DNA of 64,000 nt from Lachnospiraceae bacterium. GTDB lineage: Bacteria; Bacillota; Clostridia; Lachnospirales; Lachnospiraceae. The notes below the pieces were generated by a model. The model was not told where the DNA came from and made no database searches. It was given only the letters and a program-made list of their open reading frames with translations. This document shows, one piece after another, positions 34,874 through 44,208 of the stretch. Position 1 is the stretch's first letter; each line of letters begins with the position of its first letter. The stretch spans positions 1 to 64,000 of the forward strand of contig JAGBEV010000012.1 in assembly GCA_017936785.1 (NCBI GenBank), given 5' to 3'. A program made the position numbers and the translations under genes.

Positions 34874-34940
34874 TGAAATGCAGATAGATTCATGTTATAA
34901 TGTCCACGCAGGCAATGAGCAGTGCGCCGGGTGTGCACTG
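34873..34940 (+). promoter_or_regulatory. Promoter and leader hairpin of deoB
   Basis: GTGAAA (34873-34878) and TATAAT (34896-34901) are 17 bases apart; the -35 is weak. In the transcribed leader CAGTGC (34920-34925) pairs with GCACTG (34935-34940). I could not match this leader to a known riboswitch. Confidence 0.5.
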
Positions 34941-34990
34941 TGGGTAAAAGCAACTAAGCCCCCTGTCAGATTGATTTAGGAGATGATTAC

Positions 34991-36142
34991 ATGAACCGGG
35001 TATTTTTGGTCGTACTGGACAGTTTCGGTATCGGAGAGATGCCGGACGCCGCAGATTTTCACGACGCAGGCGCAAATACCATAGCATCCTGTGCCACAAG
35101 TACATATTTTAAGCTGCCCAATTTACAAAAGATGGGACTATTTAATATAGACGGAGTGACTGTTGGAGAAAAGGCTGAAAATCCCACTGCAGCAGTGGCG
35201 AGAATGAAAGAAGCCTCTCAGGGAAAGGATACTACTATCGGGCATTGGGAGATCGCAGGCGTTCAGTCCATGCGCCCGCTGCCGACTTATCCTGACGGAT
35301 TTCCCAAAGAGATACTGGATGAGTTTAGTAAACGGTGCGGCAGAGGCATTCTGTGCAATAAGCCTTATTCCGGTACGGAGGTCATTAAGGACTACGGAAA
35401 AGAGCATATGGAAACCGGCAGGCTGATAGTTTATACCTCTGCCGACAGTGTATTTCAAATTGCCGCCCATGAGGAAGTGGTTCCTGTGGAGACTCTCTAT
35501 GAATATTGTCATATAGCCAGAGAAATCCTACAGGGAGAGCATGGTGTGGGCAGGGTCATAGCAAGACCCTTTGTGGGTATGGAAGGCAATTTCACCCGTA
35601 CTTCCAAAAGACATGACTATTCCCTGATGCCTCCTAAGGCTACCATGCTGGATCATATTTCTAAGGCAGGAAAGGATGTTCTTGGAGTAGGCAAGATCTA
35701 TGATATTTTTGCAGGCTCCGGCATTACAAAATATACCTATTCTTCCGGGAATGCAGACGGTATTGAGAAAATGCTTTCTTATATGGAGGAAGATTTTCAT
35801 GGACTTTGCTTTGTAAATCTGGTAGATTTTGATATGTTATACGGACATAGGAATGATATTGACGGATATGCTAAGGCACTTGCTTATTTTGATGAAAAAC
35901 TTCCGCTGATCCTGGAAAAACTAAAAGATGATGATGTGCTGATGATCACCGCAGATCATGGCTGTGATCCGGGGTATACGGTTTCCACGGATCATTCCAG
36001 GGAATATACGCCTTTTTTGATGTATGGAAAGAAAATTGAGCCTGTTAATTACGGAACCAGGGATACCTTTGCAGATATTTCAGCAACGGTTTTGAAACTT
36101 TTGGATGTATGTGGAGAAAGTGACGGAACCAGTCTGATATAG
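34991..36142 (+). CDS. deoB: Phosphopentomutase DeoB
   Basis: This 383-residue alkaline-phosphatase-superfamily enzyme interconverts (deoxy)ribose 1-phosphate and 5-phosphate in nucleoside salvage. Metal ligands are visible in VVLDSFGIGEMPDA (N-terminus), the TIGHWEIAG block with the phospho-acceptor Thr nearby (KDTTIGH), and DHGCDPGYTVSTDHSREYTP at the C-terminus. TTAGGAG precedes the ATG. It has its own promoter and is followed 52 bases later by prfC without a visible terminator. Confidence 0.95.
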   Translation: MNRVFLVVLDSFGIGEMPDAADFHDAGANTIASCATSTYFKLPNLQKMGLFNIDGVTVGEKAENPTAAVARMKEASQGKDTTIGHWEIAGVQSMRPLPTYPDGFPKEILDEFSKRCGRGILCNKPYSGTEVIKDYGKEHMETGRLIVYTSADSVFQIAAHEEVVPVETLYEYCHIAREILQGEHGVGRVIARPFVGMEGNFTRTSKRHDYSLMPPKATMLDHISKAGKDVLGVGKIYDIFAGSGITKYTYSSGNADGIEKMLSYMEEDFHGLCFVNLVDFDMLYGHRNDIDGYAKALAYFDEKLPLILEKLKDDDVLMITADHGCDPGYTVSTDHSREYTPFLMYGKKIEPVNYGTRDTFADISATVLKLLDVCGESDGTSLI

Positions 36143-36194
36143 GCAGATCCGGTCAGGAGCCTGAATGAGGAAATAAACTTTTGGAGGAACAACA

Positions 36195-37790
36195 GTGAGC
36201 GACATTAAGACAGAAATCAACAGAAGAAGGACTTTTGCCATTATTTCTCACCCGGATGCGGGTAAGACAACTCTGACAGAGAAGTTTTTGCTCTACGGAG
36301 GAGCGATCAATCTGGCAGGAAGCGTAAAAGGAAAGGCAACAGCAAGACATGCGGTTTCCGACTGGATGGAAATTGAAAAGGAAAGAGGTATTTCCGTTAC
36401 GTCTTCTGTTCTGCAGTTTGAATATGATAACTATTGCATTAACATTTTGGACACACCTGGACATCAGGATTTTTCCGAGGATACTTACCGTACGCTTATG
36501 GCAGCGGATTCCGCAGTCATGGTGATCGATGCATCCAAAGGCGTGGAAGCACAGACCAGAAAGCTGTTTAAGGTCTGTGTTATGAGACACATTCCGATTT
36601 TTACTTTTATCAACAAAATGGACAGGGATGCCAACGATACCTTTGACCTGCTGGATGAGATCGAAAAAGAGTTAGGTATTGCTACCTGTCCCATTAACTG
36701 GCCCATTGGCTCCGGTAAAGGCTTTAAAGGGGTCTATGACAGAAGAAGCAGGAGCGTCATTACCTATTCTGATACCCAGAAAGGTACGAAAGAGGGGGAA
36801 ACCAGCATAATCAATGTAGATGACAGAGAGGCTCTGCTTTCCCATATCGGGGAAGAGGCAGAGGACAAGCTCTTGGAAGAAATAGAGCTTCTGGATGGCG
36901 CCAGTGCTGAATTCGATCTGGATCTGGTGCAGAAGGGAGATCTGACTCCGGTATTTTTCGGTTCAGCACTGACCAATTTCGGTGTGGAAATCTTTTTACA
37001 GCACTTTTTGGAGATGACAACCACACCTTTGCCGAGAAAAGCGGATATCGGGCTGATAGAACCTACGGAACACGAATTTTCCGCTTTTGTTTTTAAAATC
37101 CAGGCGAATATGAATAAGGCGCACAGAGACAGGATCGCATTTATGAGAATCTGTTCCGGGCGTTTTGATGCCGCAAAGGAAGTTAAACACGTACAGGGCA
37201 ATAAGGTCATGAGACTTTCCCAGCCCCAGCAGCTGATGGCAAACGACAGAAAGATTCTGGATGAGGCTTATGCAGGAGATATTATCGGTGTGTTCGATCC
37301 GGGAATTTTTTCCATCGGAGATACCATCTGCATGCCTAAGGATAATTTCAGATATGAAGGCATTCCTACCTTTGCCCCGGAACATTTTGCAAGGGTAAAA
37401 CAGCTTGATACCATGAAGAGGAAACAGTTTGTAAAAGGAATTACACAGATTGCCCAGGAAGGTGCCATTCAGATTTTCCAGGAATTTAATACGGGTATGG
37501 AGGAGATCATCGTAGGTGTCGTAGGTGTACTGCAGTTTGATGTGCTTAAATACCGCCTGGAAAATGAATATAATGTGGAGATCCGTCTGGAAAATCTGCC
37601 TTACGAATACATTCGGTGGATCACCAATAAGGACATTGACCTAAATGCCATTTCAGGAACCTCCGATATGAAAAAGATAAAGGATTTAAAGGGAAATCCC
37701 CTGCTTTTATTCTCCCATGAATGGAGCATCGGCATGACCCTTGACAGGAACAAAGGATTAGAACTGGCCGAATTTGGCAAAAATGAATAA
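36195..37790 (+). CDS. prfC: Peptide chain release factor 3
   Basis: This 531-residue translational GTPase recycles RF1/RF2 after peptide release. G1 HPDAGKTT (19-26), G3 DTPGHQDF and G4 NKMDRD are clear, and the protein has the EF-G-like domain II and C-terminal domain (RLENEYNVEIRLE). The start is GTG, supported by TTGGAGGAAC. Domains and length fit RF3 rather than EF-G or TypA. It is followed 14 bases later by a lipoprotein gene. Confidence 0.95.
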   Translation: MSDIKTEINRRRTFAIISHPDAGKTTLTEKFLLYGGAINLAGSVKGKATARHAVSDWMEIEKERGISVTSSVLQFEYDNYCINILDTPGHQDFSEDTYRTLMAADSAVMVIDASKGVEAQTRKLFKVCVMRHIPIFTFINKMDRDANDTFDLLDEIEKELGIATCPINWPIGSGKGFKGVYDRRSRSVITYSDTQKGTKEGETSIINVDDREALLSHIGEEAEDKLLEEIELLDGASAEFDLDLVQKGDLTPVFFGSALTNFGVEIFLQHFLEMTTTPLPRKADIGLIEPTEHEFSAFVFKIQANMNKAHRDRIAFMRICSGRFDAAKEVKHVQGNKVMRLSQPQQLMANDRKILDEAYAGDIIGVFDPGIFSIGDTICMPKDNFRYEGIPTFAPEHFARVKQLDTMKRKQFVKGITQIAQEGAIQIFQEFNTGMEEIIVGVVGVLQFDVLKYRLENEYNVEIRLENLPYEYIRWITNKDIDLNAISGTSDMKKIKDLKGNPLLLFSHEWSIGMTLDRNKGLELAEFGKNE

Positions 37791-37804
37791 TCCGAGAGGT
37801 CTTT

Positions 37805-38989
37805 ATGAAAAAAAACATTCACTGGTCAGCATTTTTGCTGTGTTTTGTAATGGTATTTTTACAGGGATGTTCAGGCGTGGTAAATCCGTCTGCTGATTCC
37901 GCAGAAGAAACGGAAAAGATAGTTTATGAGGAAACGGAACAGGATCAGGAGCACCTTGCAGAGGTTACTGAAAGGGTTCAGAAGGAAACGGCTCAGGAAG
38001 GATATTATTATTCACAGCTTTCAGAGGATGAAAAGGTGGTTTATGAACAGGTTTACCGGTCGCTGGCAGACAGAAAAGAGGTCAGTGTGTCAACACTTTC
38101 TTCTGAAGTCCTGGATAAGGTTTTTACCTGTGTGCTTAACGATCATCCGGAGATATTTTATACCTCGGGATATATCTATACCGCCCACAGCAGGGGTGAT
38201 GAAACGGTAAGTTTGTCATTTGTGGGAAAATATGATTATGATGAGGCGGAATGCGAAAGAAGGGAAGGAATGATCCAACAGGAGTCTGAACGGATTCTTT
38301 CCGGGATTCCGGCAGACGCAGCGGATTTTGATAAGATCAAATATATTTTTGATCTTCTGGTAAATGAAACGGAATATGTGGCAGGTTCAGAGGATAACCA
38401 GAATATCTGTTCCGTGTTGATCGGACATGAATCCACATGCCAGGGATATGCCAAGGCAACCCAGTATCTGCTGGAAAAGGCGGGAATTCGGGCGGCATTT
38501 GTCAGTGGAACAGTAGCTGAAGGCAGCCATGCATGGAATCTGGTCATGGCAGATGGGGCATGGTATTACCTGGATACTACATGGGGAGACGTGGATTATC
38601 AGACCCAGAGAGATGAAGAGGCAGTAGATGAGGAAGTTATGGCGATCAATTATGATTATTTTATGATCGGGTCCGACAGGCTTTATGAAACCCATACGCC
38701 TAACAGGATCGTTCCTCTTCCGGACTGCATGGCGACGGAAAACAATTATTACGTCCATGAGGGGCTTTATCTGACGGGACTGGATACGGAAGTCCTTCAT
38801 GATATATTTGAAAGGGCATATGAAAAAGGGGAGACTACCGTACAATTTCAATGCGCCAATGAGGCGGTGTTTCTGCAGGTTTCAGATTATCTTCTGGATG
38901 AACAGCATATTTTTGATTTTGTGGATACCATCGATTCAGTGCCTTATGTGGATAATCCGGAAACAGATACCTTTTGTTTCTGGCTGTAG
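37805..38989 (+). CDS. Transglutaminase-like lipoprotein
   Basis: This 394-residue surface lipoprotein has a signal peptide with lipobox FLQGC (Cys22), an acidic linker (about 30-70), and a transglutaminase-like cysteine peptidase domain (about 180-270). The catalytic triad is complete: C212 in STCQGYAKATQYL, H242 in GSHAWN, D257 in YLDTTWGD. A C-terminal domain of about 130 residues follows. Such proteins are frequent in Lachnospiraceae and may act on wall peptides or surface proteins; the substrate is unknown. It lies 14 bases after prfC and could be read from the same transcript. Confidence 0.85.
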   Translation: MKKNIHWSAFLLCFVMVFLQGCSGVVNPSADSAEETEKIVYEETEQDQEHLAEVTERVQKETAQEGYYYSQLSEDEKVVYEQVYRSLADRKEVSVSTLSSEVLDKVFTCVLNDHPEIFYTSGYIYTAHSRGDETVSLSFVGKYDYDEAECERREGMIQQESERILSGIPADAADFDKIKYIFDLLVNETEYVAGSEDNQNICSVLIGHESTCQGYAKATQYLLEKAGIRAAFVSGTVAEGSHAWNLVMADGAWYYLDTTWGDVDYQTQRDEEAVDEEVMAINYDYFMIGSDRLYETHTPNRIVPLPDCMATENNYYVHEGLYLTGLDTEVLHDIFERAYEKGETTVQFQCANEAVFLQVSDYLLDEQHIFDFVDTIDSVPYVDNPETDTFCFWL

Positions 38990-39002
38990 CAGGATTTATT
39001 CT

Positions 39003-39030
39003 TTGCAAATGAAAGGATATTTGGTATAAT
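39003..39030 (+). promoter_or_regulatory. Sigma-A promoter of the Asp23-nusB cluster
   Basis: TTGCAA (39003-39008) and TATAAT (39025-39030) are separated by 16 bases; transcription start would be near 39037, about 70 bases before the first gene. Confidence 0.65.
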
Positions 39031-39107
39031 ATAGAAAGCGTAGGCAAAAAAGTGTCTGCATATGTAAGGTAAGTGGTAGTTACCAGCTTGCAGGAAGGAG
39101 CATTTTT

Positions 39108-39488
39108 ATGGAAAAAGAAATGGAACGTGACGCATATACGTTAAAAGAGGATGATAATTCCGGAGCAGTGTCAATTGCAGATGATGTGGTTGCCATGATT
39201 GCATCCTTAGCAGCAACGGAAGTGGACGGAGTAGGTGCCATGGTAGGAAATATTACCAATGAGCTTATGAGCCGCGTGGGTATGAAAAAGCTGACAAAGG
39301 GTGTAAAGGTAACTGTAGCAGAGGGAAAGGTCAGTGCCGATCTGGCAATTACCATTGATTATGGTCACAACATTCCCGAAACATCCCAGGAAGTCCAGAA
39401 AAAAGTGAAAAATGCCATTGAGAATATGACAGGTCTGGAAGTGGATGTGGTCAATATCCGCATTGCAGGCATCAATATGAAGGCATAA
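39108..39488 (+). CDS. Asp23/Gls24 family envelope stress protein (YqhY-like)
   Basis: This 126-residue acidic protein has the Asp23 pattern: GAVSIADDVVAMIASLAATEVDGVGAM, the KGVKVTVAEGKVSADLAITIDYG strand region and the terminal VDVVNIRIAGINMKA. It is unusual only in its acid N-terminus. Next to nusB this corresponds to YqhY of Bacillus, whose gene lies beside accBC and nusB and affects fatty-acid synthesis control. GGAAGGAG precedes the ATG. Confidence 0.9.
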   Translation: MEKEMERDAYTLKEDDNSGAVSIADDVVAMIASLAATEVDGVGAMVGNITNELMSRVGMKKLTKGVKVTVAEGKVSADLAITIDYGHNIPETSQEVQKKVKNAIENMTGLEVDVVNIRIAGINMKA

Positions 39489-39519
39489 GGTCACAAAACA
39501 GAACAACAGAGGATGAGCA

Positions 39520-39918
39520 ATGAGCAGAAGAGAACTGAGGGAACGGGTTTTTAAATTGCTGTTCCGTATCGAGTTTAATGATGAAGAGGAAATGCCGGAA
39601 CAGATGGCGCTGTTTTTTGAGGAAGAAGAATCCTTAGAGGATTCCGCAAGGGAAGAAATCAGCAGAAAATATGCCGGGATTCTTGAAAAAAAAGAAGAAC
39701 TGGATGCCATGTTAAATGAGAAAGCCACCGGATGGACTGTGTCCAGAATGGGCAAGGTGGATCTGACCATTTTAAGGCTGGCTCTTTTTGAGATGCTGTA
39801 TGACGATGACGTACCGGTTTCCGTTGCGATCAATGAAGCGGTAGAGCTGGCAAAAAAATTCGGACAGACAGAGTCCCCGTCCTTTATTAACGGGGTATTG
39901 GCTAAATTTGCAAATTAG
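39520..39918 (+). CDS. nusB: Transcription antitermination factor NusB
   Basis: This 132-residue all-helical protein binds boxA RNA with S10 in rRNA antitermination. MSRRELRERVFKLLFRIEF at the start, WTVSRMGKVDLTILRLALFEMLYDDDVPVSVAINEAVELAKKFG in the middle and the SPSFINGVLAKFA end are diagnostic. It follows the Asp23 gene by 31 bases and precedes xseA by 11, a common arrangement in Firmicutes. Confidence 0.95.
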   Translation: MSRRELRERVFKLLFRIEFNDEEEMPEQMALFFEEEESLEDSAREEISRKYAGILEKKEELDAMLNEKATGWTVSRMGKVDLTILRLALFEMLYDDDVPVSVAINEAVELAKKFGQTESPSFINGVLAKFAN

Positions 39919-39929
39919 GGGCTTTTAAA

Positions 39930-41129
39930 ATGCAGAACGTTTATTCCGTATCATGGGTAAATGCATATGTGAGAAACATGATCTCCCAGGATTTCATGTT
40001 ACAGTCCTTGTATGTAAAGGGTGAAGCGAGCAATGTGAAATATCATTCCTCGGGTCACCTTTATTTTACATTGAAGGACGGACAGGGTGCCATGGCATGT
40101 GTCATGTTTGCTGGAAACCGTGCCGGACTTAAATTTCGCTTAGAGGAAGGCATGCAGATCATAGTATTCGGCAATATGGATGTCTATGAAAGAGACGGCA
40201 GATATCAGCTTTATGCAAAGGAAATCACTCCGGCGGGAACAGGACAGCTCTATGAAAAATTTGAACGACTGAAAAAAGAACTGGAAGAGATGGGAATGTT
40301 CGATCCCATCTACAAACAGAAAATCCCCAAATATATAAAGCGTCTGGGCGTTGTAACAGCTCCTACGGGAGCGGCGGTCAGGGATATTATTTCCATTACC
40401 AAAAGAAGAAATCCGGGTGTGGAGATCATTCTCTATCCTGCAATTGTCCAGGGAGAACAGGCAGCGGAAAGTATCATAAACGGAATCCATGCTCTGGAGC
40501 AGTTTGGAGTGGACGTAATGATCGTAGGCAGGGGCGGCGGCTCCATTGAAGATCTGTGGGCATTTAATGAAGAATCGGTGGCAAGGGCTGTTTTTGAATG
40601 TGAAATACCCATTATTTCCGCAGTAGGACATGAAACGGATACTACCATTACGGACTTTGTGGCAGATCTTCGTGCACCGACACCTTCAGCGGCAGCGGAA
40701 CTGGCGGTTTTTGAGGCTGACAGGGTATTGGAACAGCTTAAGAGCAGTCAGATGAGAATGGAAGCTGCCGTAGAAAGACGGATCAATGAATACCGGATGA
40801 AAAACCGCACTTATGAGGCGCGGCTGAGATCCCTGTCGCCGGAGGCACGGCTGAAGGAACAGAGGATGCGGCTTATGAATTTGGAGGAACGTCTGGAAAA
40901 TGCCATAGACAGCCGTATGGAGAAAGCAAAGCACCGGCTGGCGCTTTCGGCACAAAAGCTGGACGGACTTTCGCCCCTCAAAAAGTTAAGCAGCGGCTAT
41001 GCCTTTGTACAGGATGAAAAGGGAAAGGGAATCCGGGAAATCAGTCAGATTCAAAAGGGAGATGAGATTTCTCTCCATGTGATCGGCGGTCATGCACGGG
41101 CAAAGGTAACGGAGGTTTATAAGCAGTGA
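39930..41129 (+). CDS. xseA: Exodeoxyribonuclease VII large subunit
   Basis: This 399-residue catalytic subunit of ExoVII degrades single-stranded DNA from both ends. The N-terminal OB-fold shows VKGEASNVKYHSSGHLYFTLKDGQGAMACVMF; the catalytic domain shows GVVTAPTGAAVRDI, VGRGGGSIEDLWAFN and ISAVGHETDTTI (active-site His/Asp region). A coiled-coil C-terminal part binds XseB. The stop overlaps the start of xseB by 4 bases. Confidence 0.95.
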   Translation: MQNVYSVSWVNAYVRNMISQDFMLQSLYVKGEASNVKYHSSGHLYFTLKDGQGAMACVMFAGNRAGLKFRLEEGMQIIVFGNMDVYERDGRYQLYAKEITPAGTGQLYEKFERLKKELEEMGMFDPIYKQKIPKYIKRLGVVTAPTGAAVRDIISITKRRNPGVEIILYPAIVQGEQAAESIINGIHALEQFGVDVMIVGRGGGSIEDLWAFNEESVARAVFECEIPIISAVGHETDTTITDFVADLRAPTPSAAAELAVFEADRVLEQLKSSQMRMEAAVERRINEYRMKNRTYEARLRSLSPEARLKEQRMRLMNLEERLENAIDSRMEKAKHRLALSAQKLDGLSPLKKLSSGYAFVQDEKGKGIREISQIQKGDEISLHVIGGHARAKVTEVYKQ

Positions 41130-41365
41130 AAAAGGAAAAGATAGAAGAAAAAGAAAATGAAATGGAAAGCCTGTCAATAGAGGAAGCCTTTGCCAAACTG
41201 GATGAGACCATCTTACAGTTAGAGGCTGAGGATATTACTTTGGAGGATTCCTTAAAGGCATATGAACAGGGAATGGAATACGTCAGATCCTGTAATGAAG
41301 CAATAGACAGGGCAGAGAAAAAAGTTCTGGTAATCAGAGGGAATGGAGAACTGGATGAGTTTTAA
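41126..41365 (+). CDS. xseB: Exodeoxyribonuclease VII small subunit
   Basis: This is a 79-residue small coiled-coil subunit. SIEEAFAKLDETILQLEAEDITLEDSLKAYEQGMEYV is the family core. I chose GTG 41126, which overlaps the xseA stop (GTGA) and has GGAGG upstream; an ATG at 41162 would remove the charged first 12 residues. It overlaps ispA by 11 bases with the preferred ispA start. Confidence 0.9.
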   Translation: MKKEKIEEKENEMESLSIEEAFAKLDETILQLEAEDITLEDSLKAYEQGMEYVRSCNEAIDRAEKKVLVIRGNGELDEF

Positions 41366-42248
41366 TGAGATCAGAGATGAAAAAGTAAAAGAAATTGAAA
41401 ATATTATTTTGGAATATCTTCCCAAAGAAGAAGGACCTCAGAAGAAAGTAATCGAAGCGATGCGTTACAGTGTCATGGCGGGCGGGAAAAGGCTGCGCCC
41501 CATGATGTTAAAAGAAGCTTATGTTTTATTCGGAGGCAGGGGGGATAAGGCGGATGCTTTTATGGCAGCCCTGGAATATATTCACAATTATTCCCTGGTC
41601 CATGATGACCTTCCTGCTATGGATAATGACGAATACCGCAGAGGCAGAAAGACCACCCATGTAGTGTATGGGGAGGATCTGGCTATTCTGGCAGGGGATG
41701 CTTTGCTCAATTATGCCTATGAGGTTGCCGCAAAGGCGGTAGTGAAGTATCAGGGAGATGGATCTGTAGGCAGAGCTTTTGCCATTCTTGCCCAAAAAGC
41801 AGGAATTTTTGGCATGGTAGGCGGACAATGTGTGGATGTTATGAATGAAAACAGACAGGAACCTCTGACAATGGAAGAGATTTTGTTTATCCATGAGAAT
41901 AAAACAGCAGCTTTGATGGAATGTGCCCTGATGTGCGGAGCGGTGTTAGCAGGCGCTAATGATGAGCAGGTTGCAATGATGGAAAAAGTGGGTTCCGATA
42001 TCGGACTGGCATTCCAGATCCAGGATGATATTCTGGATGTGACCAGTACTTTTGAAGAACTGGGCAAGCCTATCGGGAGCGACGAAAAGAATCAGAAGGC
42101 AACTTATTTGTCCCTGACAGGCATGGAAAAGTCCCGGGCAGAGGTAAAAAGACTGACCCATGAGGCTGTAGAGATTCTGAAAAGCCGGGATCAGAGAAAT
42201 GAGTTTTTGGAAGAACTGGTATTATCCCTGGTTTCACGCAGGAATTGA
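41355..42248 (+). CDS. ispA: Polyprenyl synthetase (farnesyl diphosphate synthase)
   Basis: This 297-residue enzyme condenses isopentenyl diphosphate with allylic diphosphates to farnesyl or geranylgeranyl diphosphate. The two Asp-rich motifs are seen: HDDLPAMDND (first, DDxxxxD type with short-chain pattern) and FQIQDDILD (second). GGKRLRP and KTAALMECA also match. Start ATG 41355 is preferred over 41343 because GGAG is at proper distance. With dxs next door it supplies the non-mevalonate isoprenoid pathway for undecaprenyl and quinone-like lipids. Confidence 0.93.
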   Translation: MSFNEIRDEKVKEIENIILEYLPKEEGPQKKVIEAMRYSVMAGGKRLRPMMLKEAYVLFGGRGDKADAFMAALEYIHNYSLVHDDLPAMDNDEYRRGRKTTHVVYGEDLAILAGDALLNYAYEVAAKAVVKYQGDGSVGRAFAILAQKAGIFGMVGGQCVDVMNENRQEPLTMEEILFIHENKTAALMECALMCGAVLAGANDEQVAMMEKVGSDIGLAFQIQDDILDVTSTFEELGKPIGSDEKNQKATYLSLTGMEKSRAEVKRLTHEAVEILKSRDQRNEFLEELVLSLVSRRN

Positions 42249-42268
42249 TGGTAAAAGAGGAATAACCA

Positions 42269-44134
42269 ATGATTTTAGAACAAATACAGAAGGAAAATGA
42301 TATTAAAAAAATAGATCCCAAAGATTATGATCTGCTGGCTGCGGAAATCAGAGAATTTCTGATCGATAAGATCAGCCAGACAGGCGGACATCTGGGGTCC
42401 AATCTGGGTGCGGTGGAACTTACCATGGCGCTGCATCTGGTACTGAATATGCCTGAGGATAAGATCATATGGGATGTGGGACATCAGGCATATACCCATA
42501 AGCTGCTGACGGGAAGAAGGGACGGTTTTGACTCCCTGCGCAAATATGGCGGTATGAGCGGTTTTCCCAAAAGAAAGGAAAGCAATTGTGATGCTTTTGA
42601 TACGGGACACAGCTCCACTTCTCTTTCTGCAGGGCTGGGACTTGTAAAGGCAAGGGATCTGCTGGGGCAGAAGCATACGGTAGTTTCTGTGATCGGTGAC
42701 GGTTCTTTAACCGGCGGTATGGCATATGAAGCATTGAACAATGCGTCCAGAATGGGTTCTAACTTTATAATTGTGTTAAATGACAACAATATGTCCATTT
42801 CCGAAAATATCGGCGGCGTTTCCCAATATTTAAACGGCATCCGAACCAATGCCAAGTATCTGGATCTGAAGGACAGCATTTACTATGGTCTGCTGGATAT
42901 GCCTAAGTACGGTCAGAAGGTTGTAAAAAAGATCCAGAATGTAAAAAACGGCTTAAAGCAGCTGGTAATTCCGGGAATGTTTTTTGAGGATATGGGTATC
43001 ACATATCTGGGACCTGTAGACGGTCATGATATCAAAGCACTGACCAAGGTATTAAAGGAAGCAAAAGGCGTTAAGAACGCCGTTTTGGTTCATGTGATCA
43101 CCAAAAAAGGAAAAGGCTATGAGCCGGCAGAAAAACATCCTGCCAGATTTCATGGAGCAGAGCCCTTTGTCATTGAAACGGGACTGCCCAAAAATCAGAA
43201 GGAAAAAGCCAATTATACCGATGTGTTTGCAACGGTTATGAATAAACTGGGAGAAAAGGACGACAGGATCGTAGCGATCACTGCGGCAATGCCTGACGGA
43301 ACCGGCTTGAAGCGTTTTAAGAACCGGTATCCTGACAGATTTTTTGATGTGGGAATTGCAGAGGAACATGCAGTTACCTTTGCGGCAGGTCTGGCTGCAG
43401 GGGGCTTAAAGCCTGTAGTGGCAGTATATTCTTCCTTTTTGCAAAGAGCCTATGATCAGATCCTTCATGATGTCTGTATTCAGAATCTGCCCGTTACCTT
43501 TGCCATAGACCGGGCGGGGCTGGTAGGAAGCGACGGTGAGACCCATCAGGGAATTTTTGATCTGTCCTACTTATCATCCATTCCCAATATGCACATTATG
43601 GCACCCAAAAACAAATGGGAGCTGGCGGATATGCTGAAATTTGCTGTTGATTTCGGCTGTCCCATTGCACTCCGTTATCCCCGTGGCGTGGCATATGACG
43701 GTCTGAAAGAACATAGGGCTCCTATCATATACGGAAAGAGTGAACTGATCCATAAAGGAAAAGGCATCGCCCTTTTAGGAGCAGGCAGTATGGTCAAAAC
43801 CGCATTGGAGATAAAAGAATTTCTGGCAAATGACGGCATGGACCCAACCATTATCAATGCCCGGTTCATTAAGCCCATTGACGAGAAAATGATTTCATCG
43901 CTGACAGATGACCACGACCTCTTTGTTACTCTGGAGGAAAATGTATTAAGCGGCGGTTATGGAGAAAAAGTAACAGAATATCTCACAGAAAACTATCCTC
44001 AAAAACGGGTATTGAACATTGCCCTCCCCGATACATATGTAGAACATGGCAATGTGGATATCCTCAAAAAGGAAGTGGGAATCGATGCAGATTCCATTTA
44101 TAGTAGAATTCTTCAAAAACTCAGTGAAAATTGA
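42269..44134 (+). CDS. dxs: 1-deoxy-D-xylulose-5-phosphate synthase
   Basis: This 621-residue thiamine-diphosphate enzyme makes DXP from pyruvate and glyceraldehyde 3-phosphate, the first step of the MEP pathway. The thiamine-binding motif GDGSLTGGMAYEALNNASRMGSN is near 150-170 and the catalytic His is in the HSSTSLSAGLG region; the transketolase pyrimidine domain has DVGIAEEHAVTFAAGLA, and the C-terminal transketolase domain ends in LPDTYVEHG. Length matches the family. AAAGAGGAA precedes the start. Confidence 0.96.
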   Translation: MILEQIQKENDIKKIDPKDYDLLAAEIREFLIDKISQTGGHLGSNLGAVELTMALHLVLNMPEDKIIWDVGHQAYTHKLLTGRRDGFDSLRKYGGMSGFPKRKESNCDAFDTGHSSTSLSAGLGLVKARDLLGQKHTVVSVIGDGSLTGGMAYEALNNASRMGSNFIIVLNDNNMSISENIGGVSQYLNGIRTNAKYLDLKDSIYYGLLDMPKYGQKVVKKIQNVKNGLKQLVIPGMFFEDMGITYLGPVDGHDIKALTKVLKEAKGVKNAVLVHVITKKGKGYEPAEKHPARFHGAEPFVIETGLPKNQKEKANYTDVFATVMNKLGEKDDRIVAITAAMPDGTGLKRFKNRYPDRFFDVGIAEEHAVTFAAGLAAGGLKPVVAVYSSFLQRAYDQILHDVCIQNLPVTFAIDRAGLVGSDGETHQGIFDLSYLSSIPNMHIMAPKNKWELADMLKFAVDFGCPIALRYPRGVAYDGLKEHRAPIIYGKSELIHKGKGIALLGAGSMVKTALEIKEFLANDGMDPTIINARFIKPIDEKMISSLTDDHDLFVTLEENVLSGGYGEKVTEYLTENYPQKRVLNIALPDTYVEHGNVDILKKEVGIDADSIYSRILQKLSEN

Positions 44135-44208
44135 TAAATTGTAATGATATTGTAAATAAGCTCCAAAACAGCAGAATAAAGAAAACAAAAAAGTGAGCGA
44201 GGAAAAGG

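Noticed and set aside
34902-34990. Possible riboswitch in the deoB leader
   Set aside because: Only one clear 6-bp hairpin was found, and no match to purine, PreQ1, ZTP or other riboswitch cores that I could recognise.
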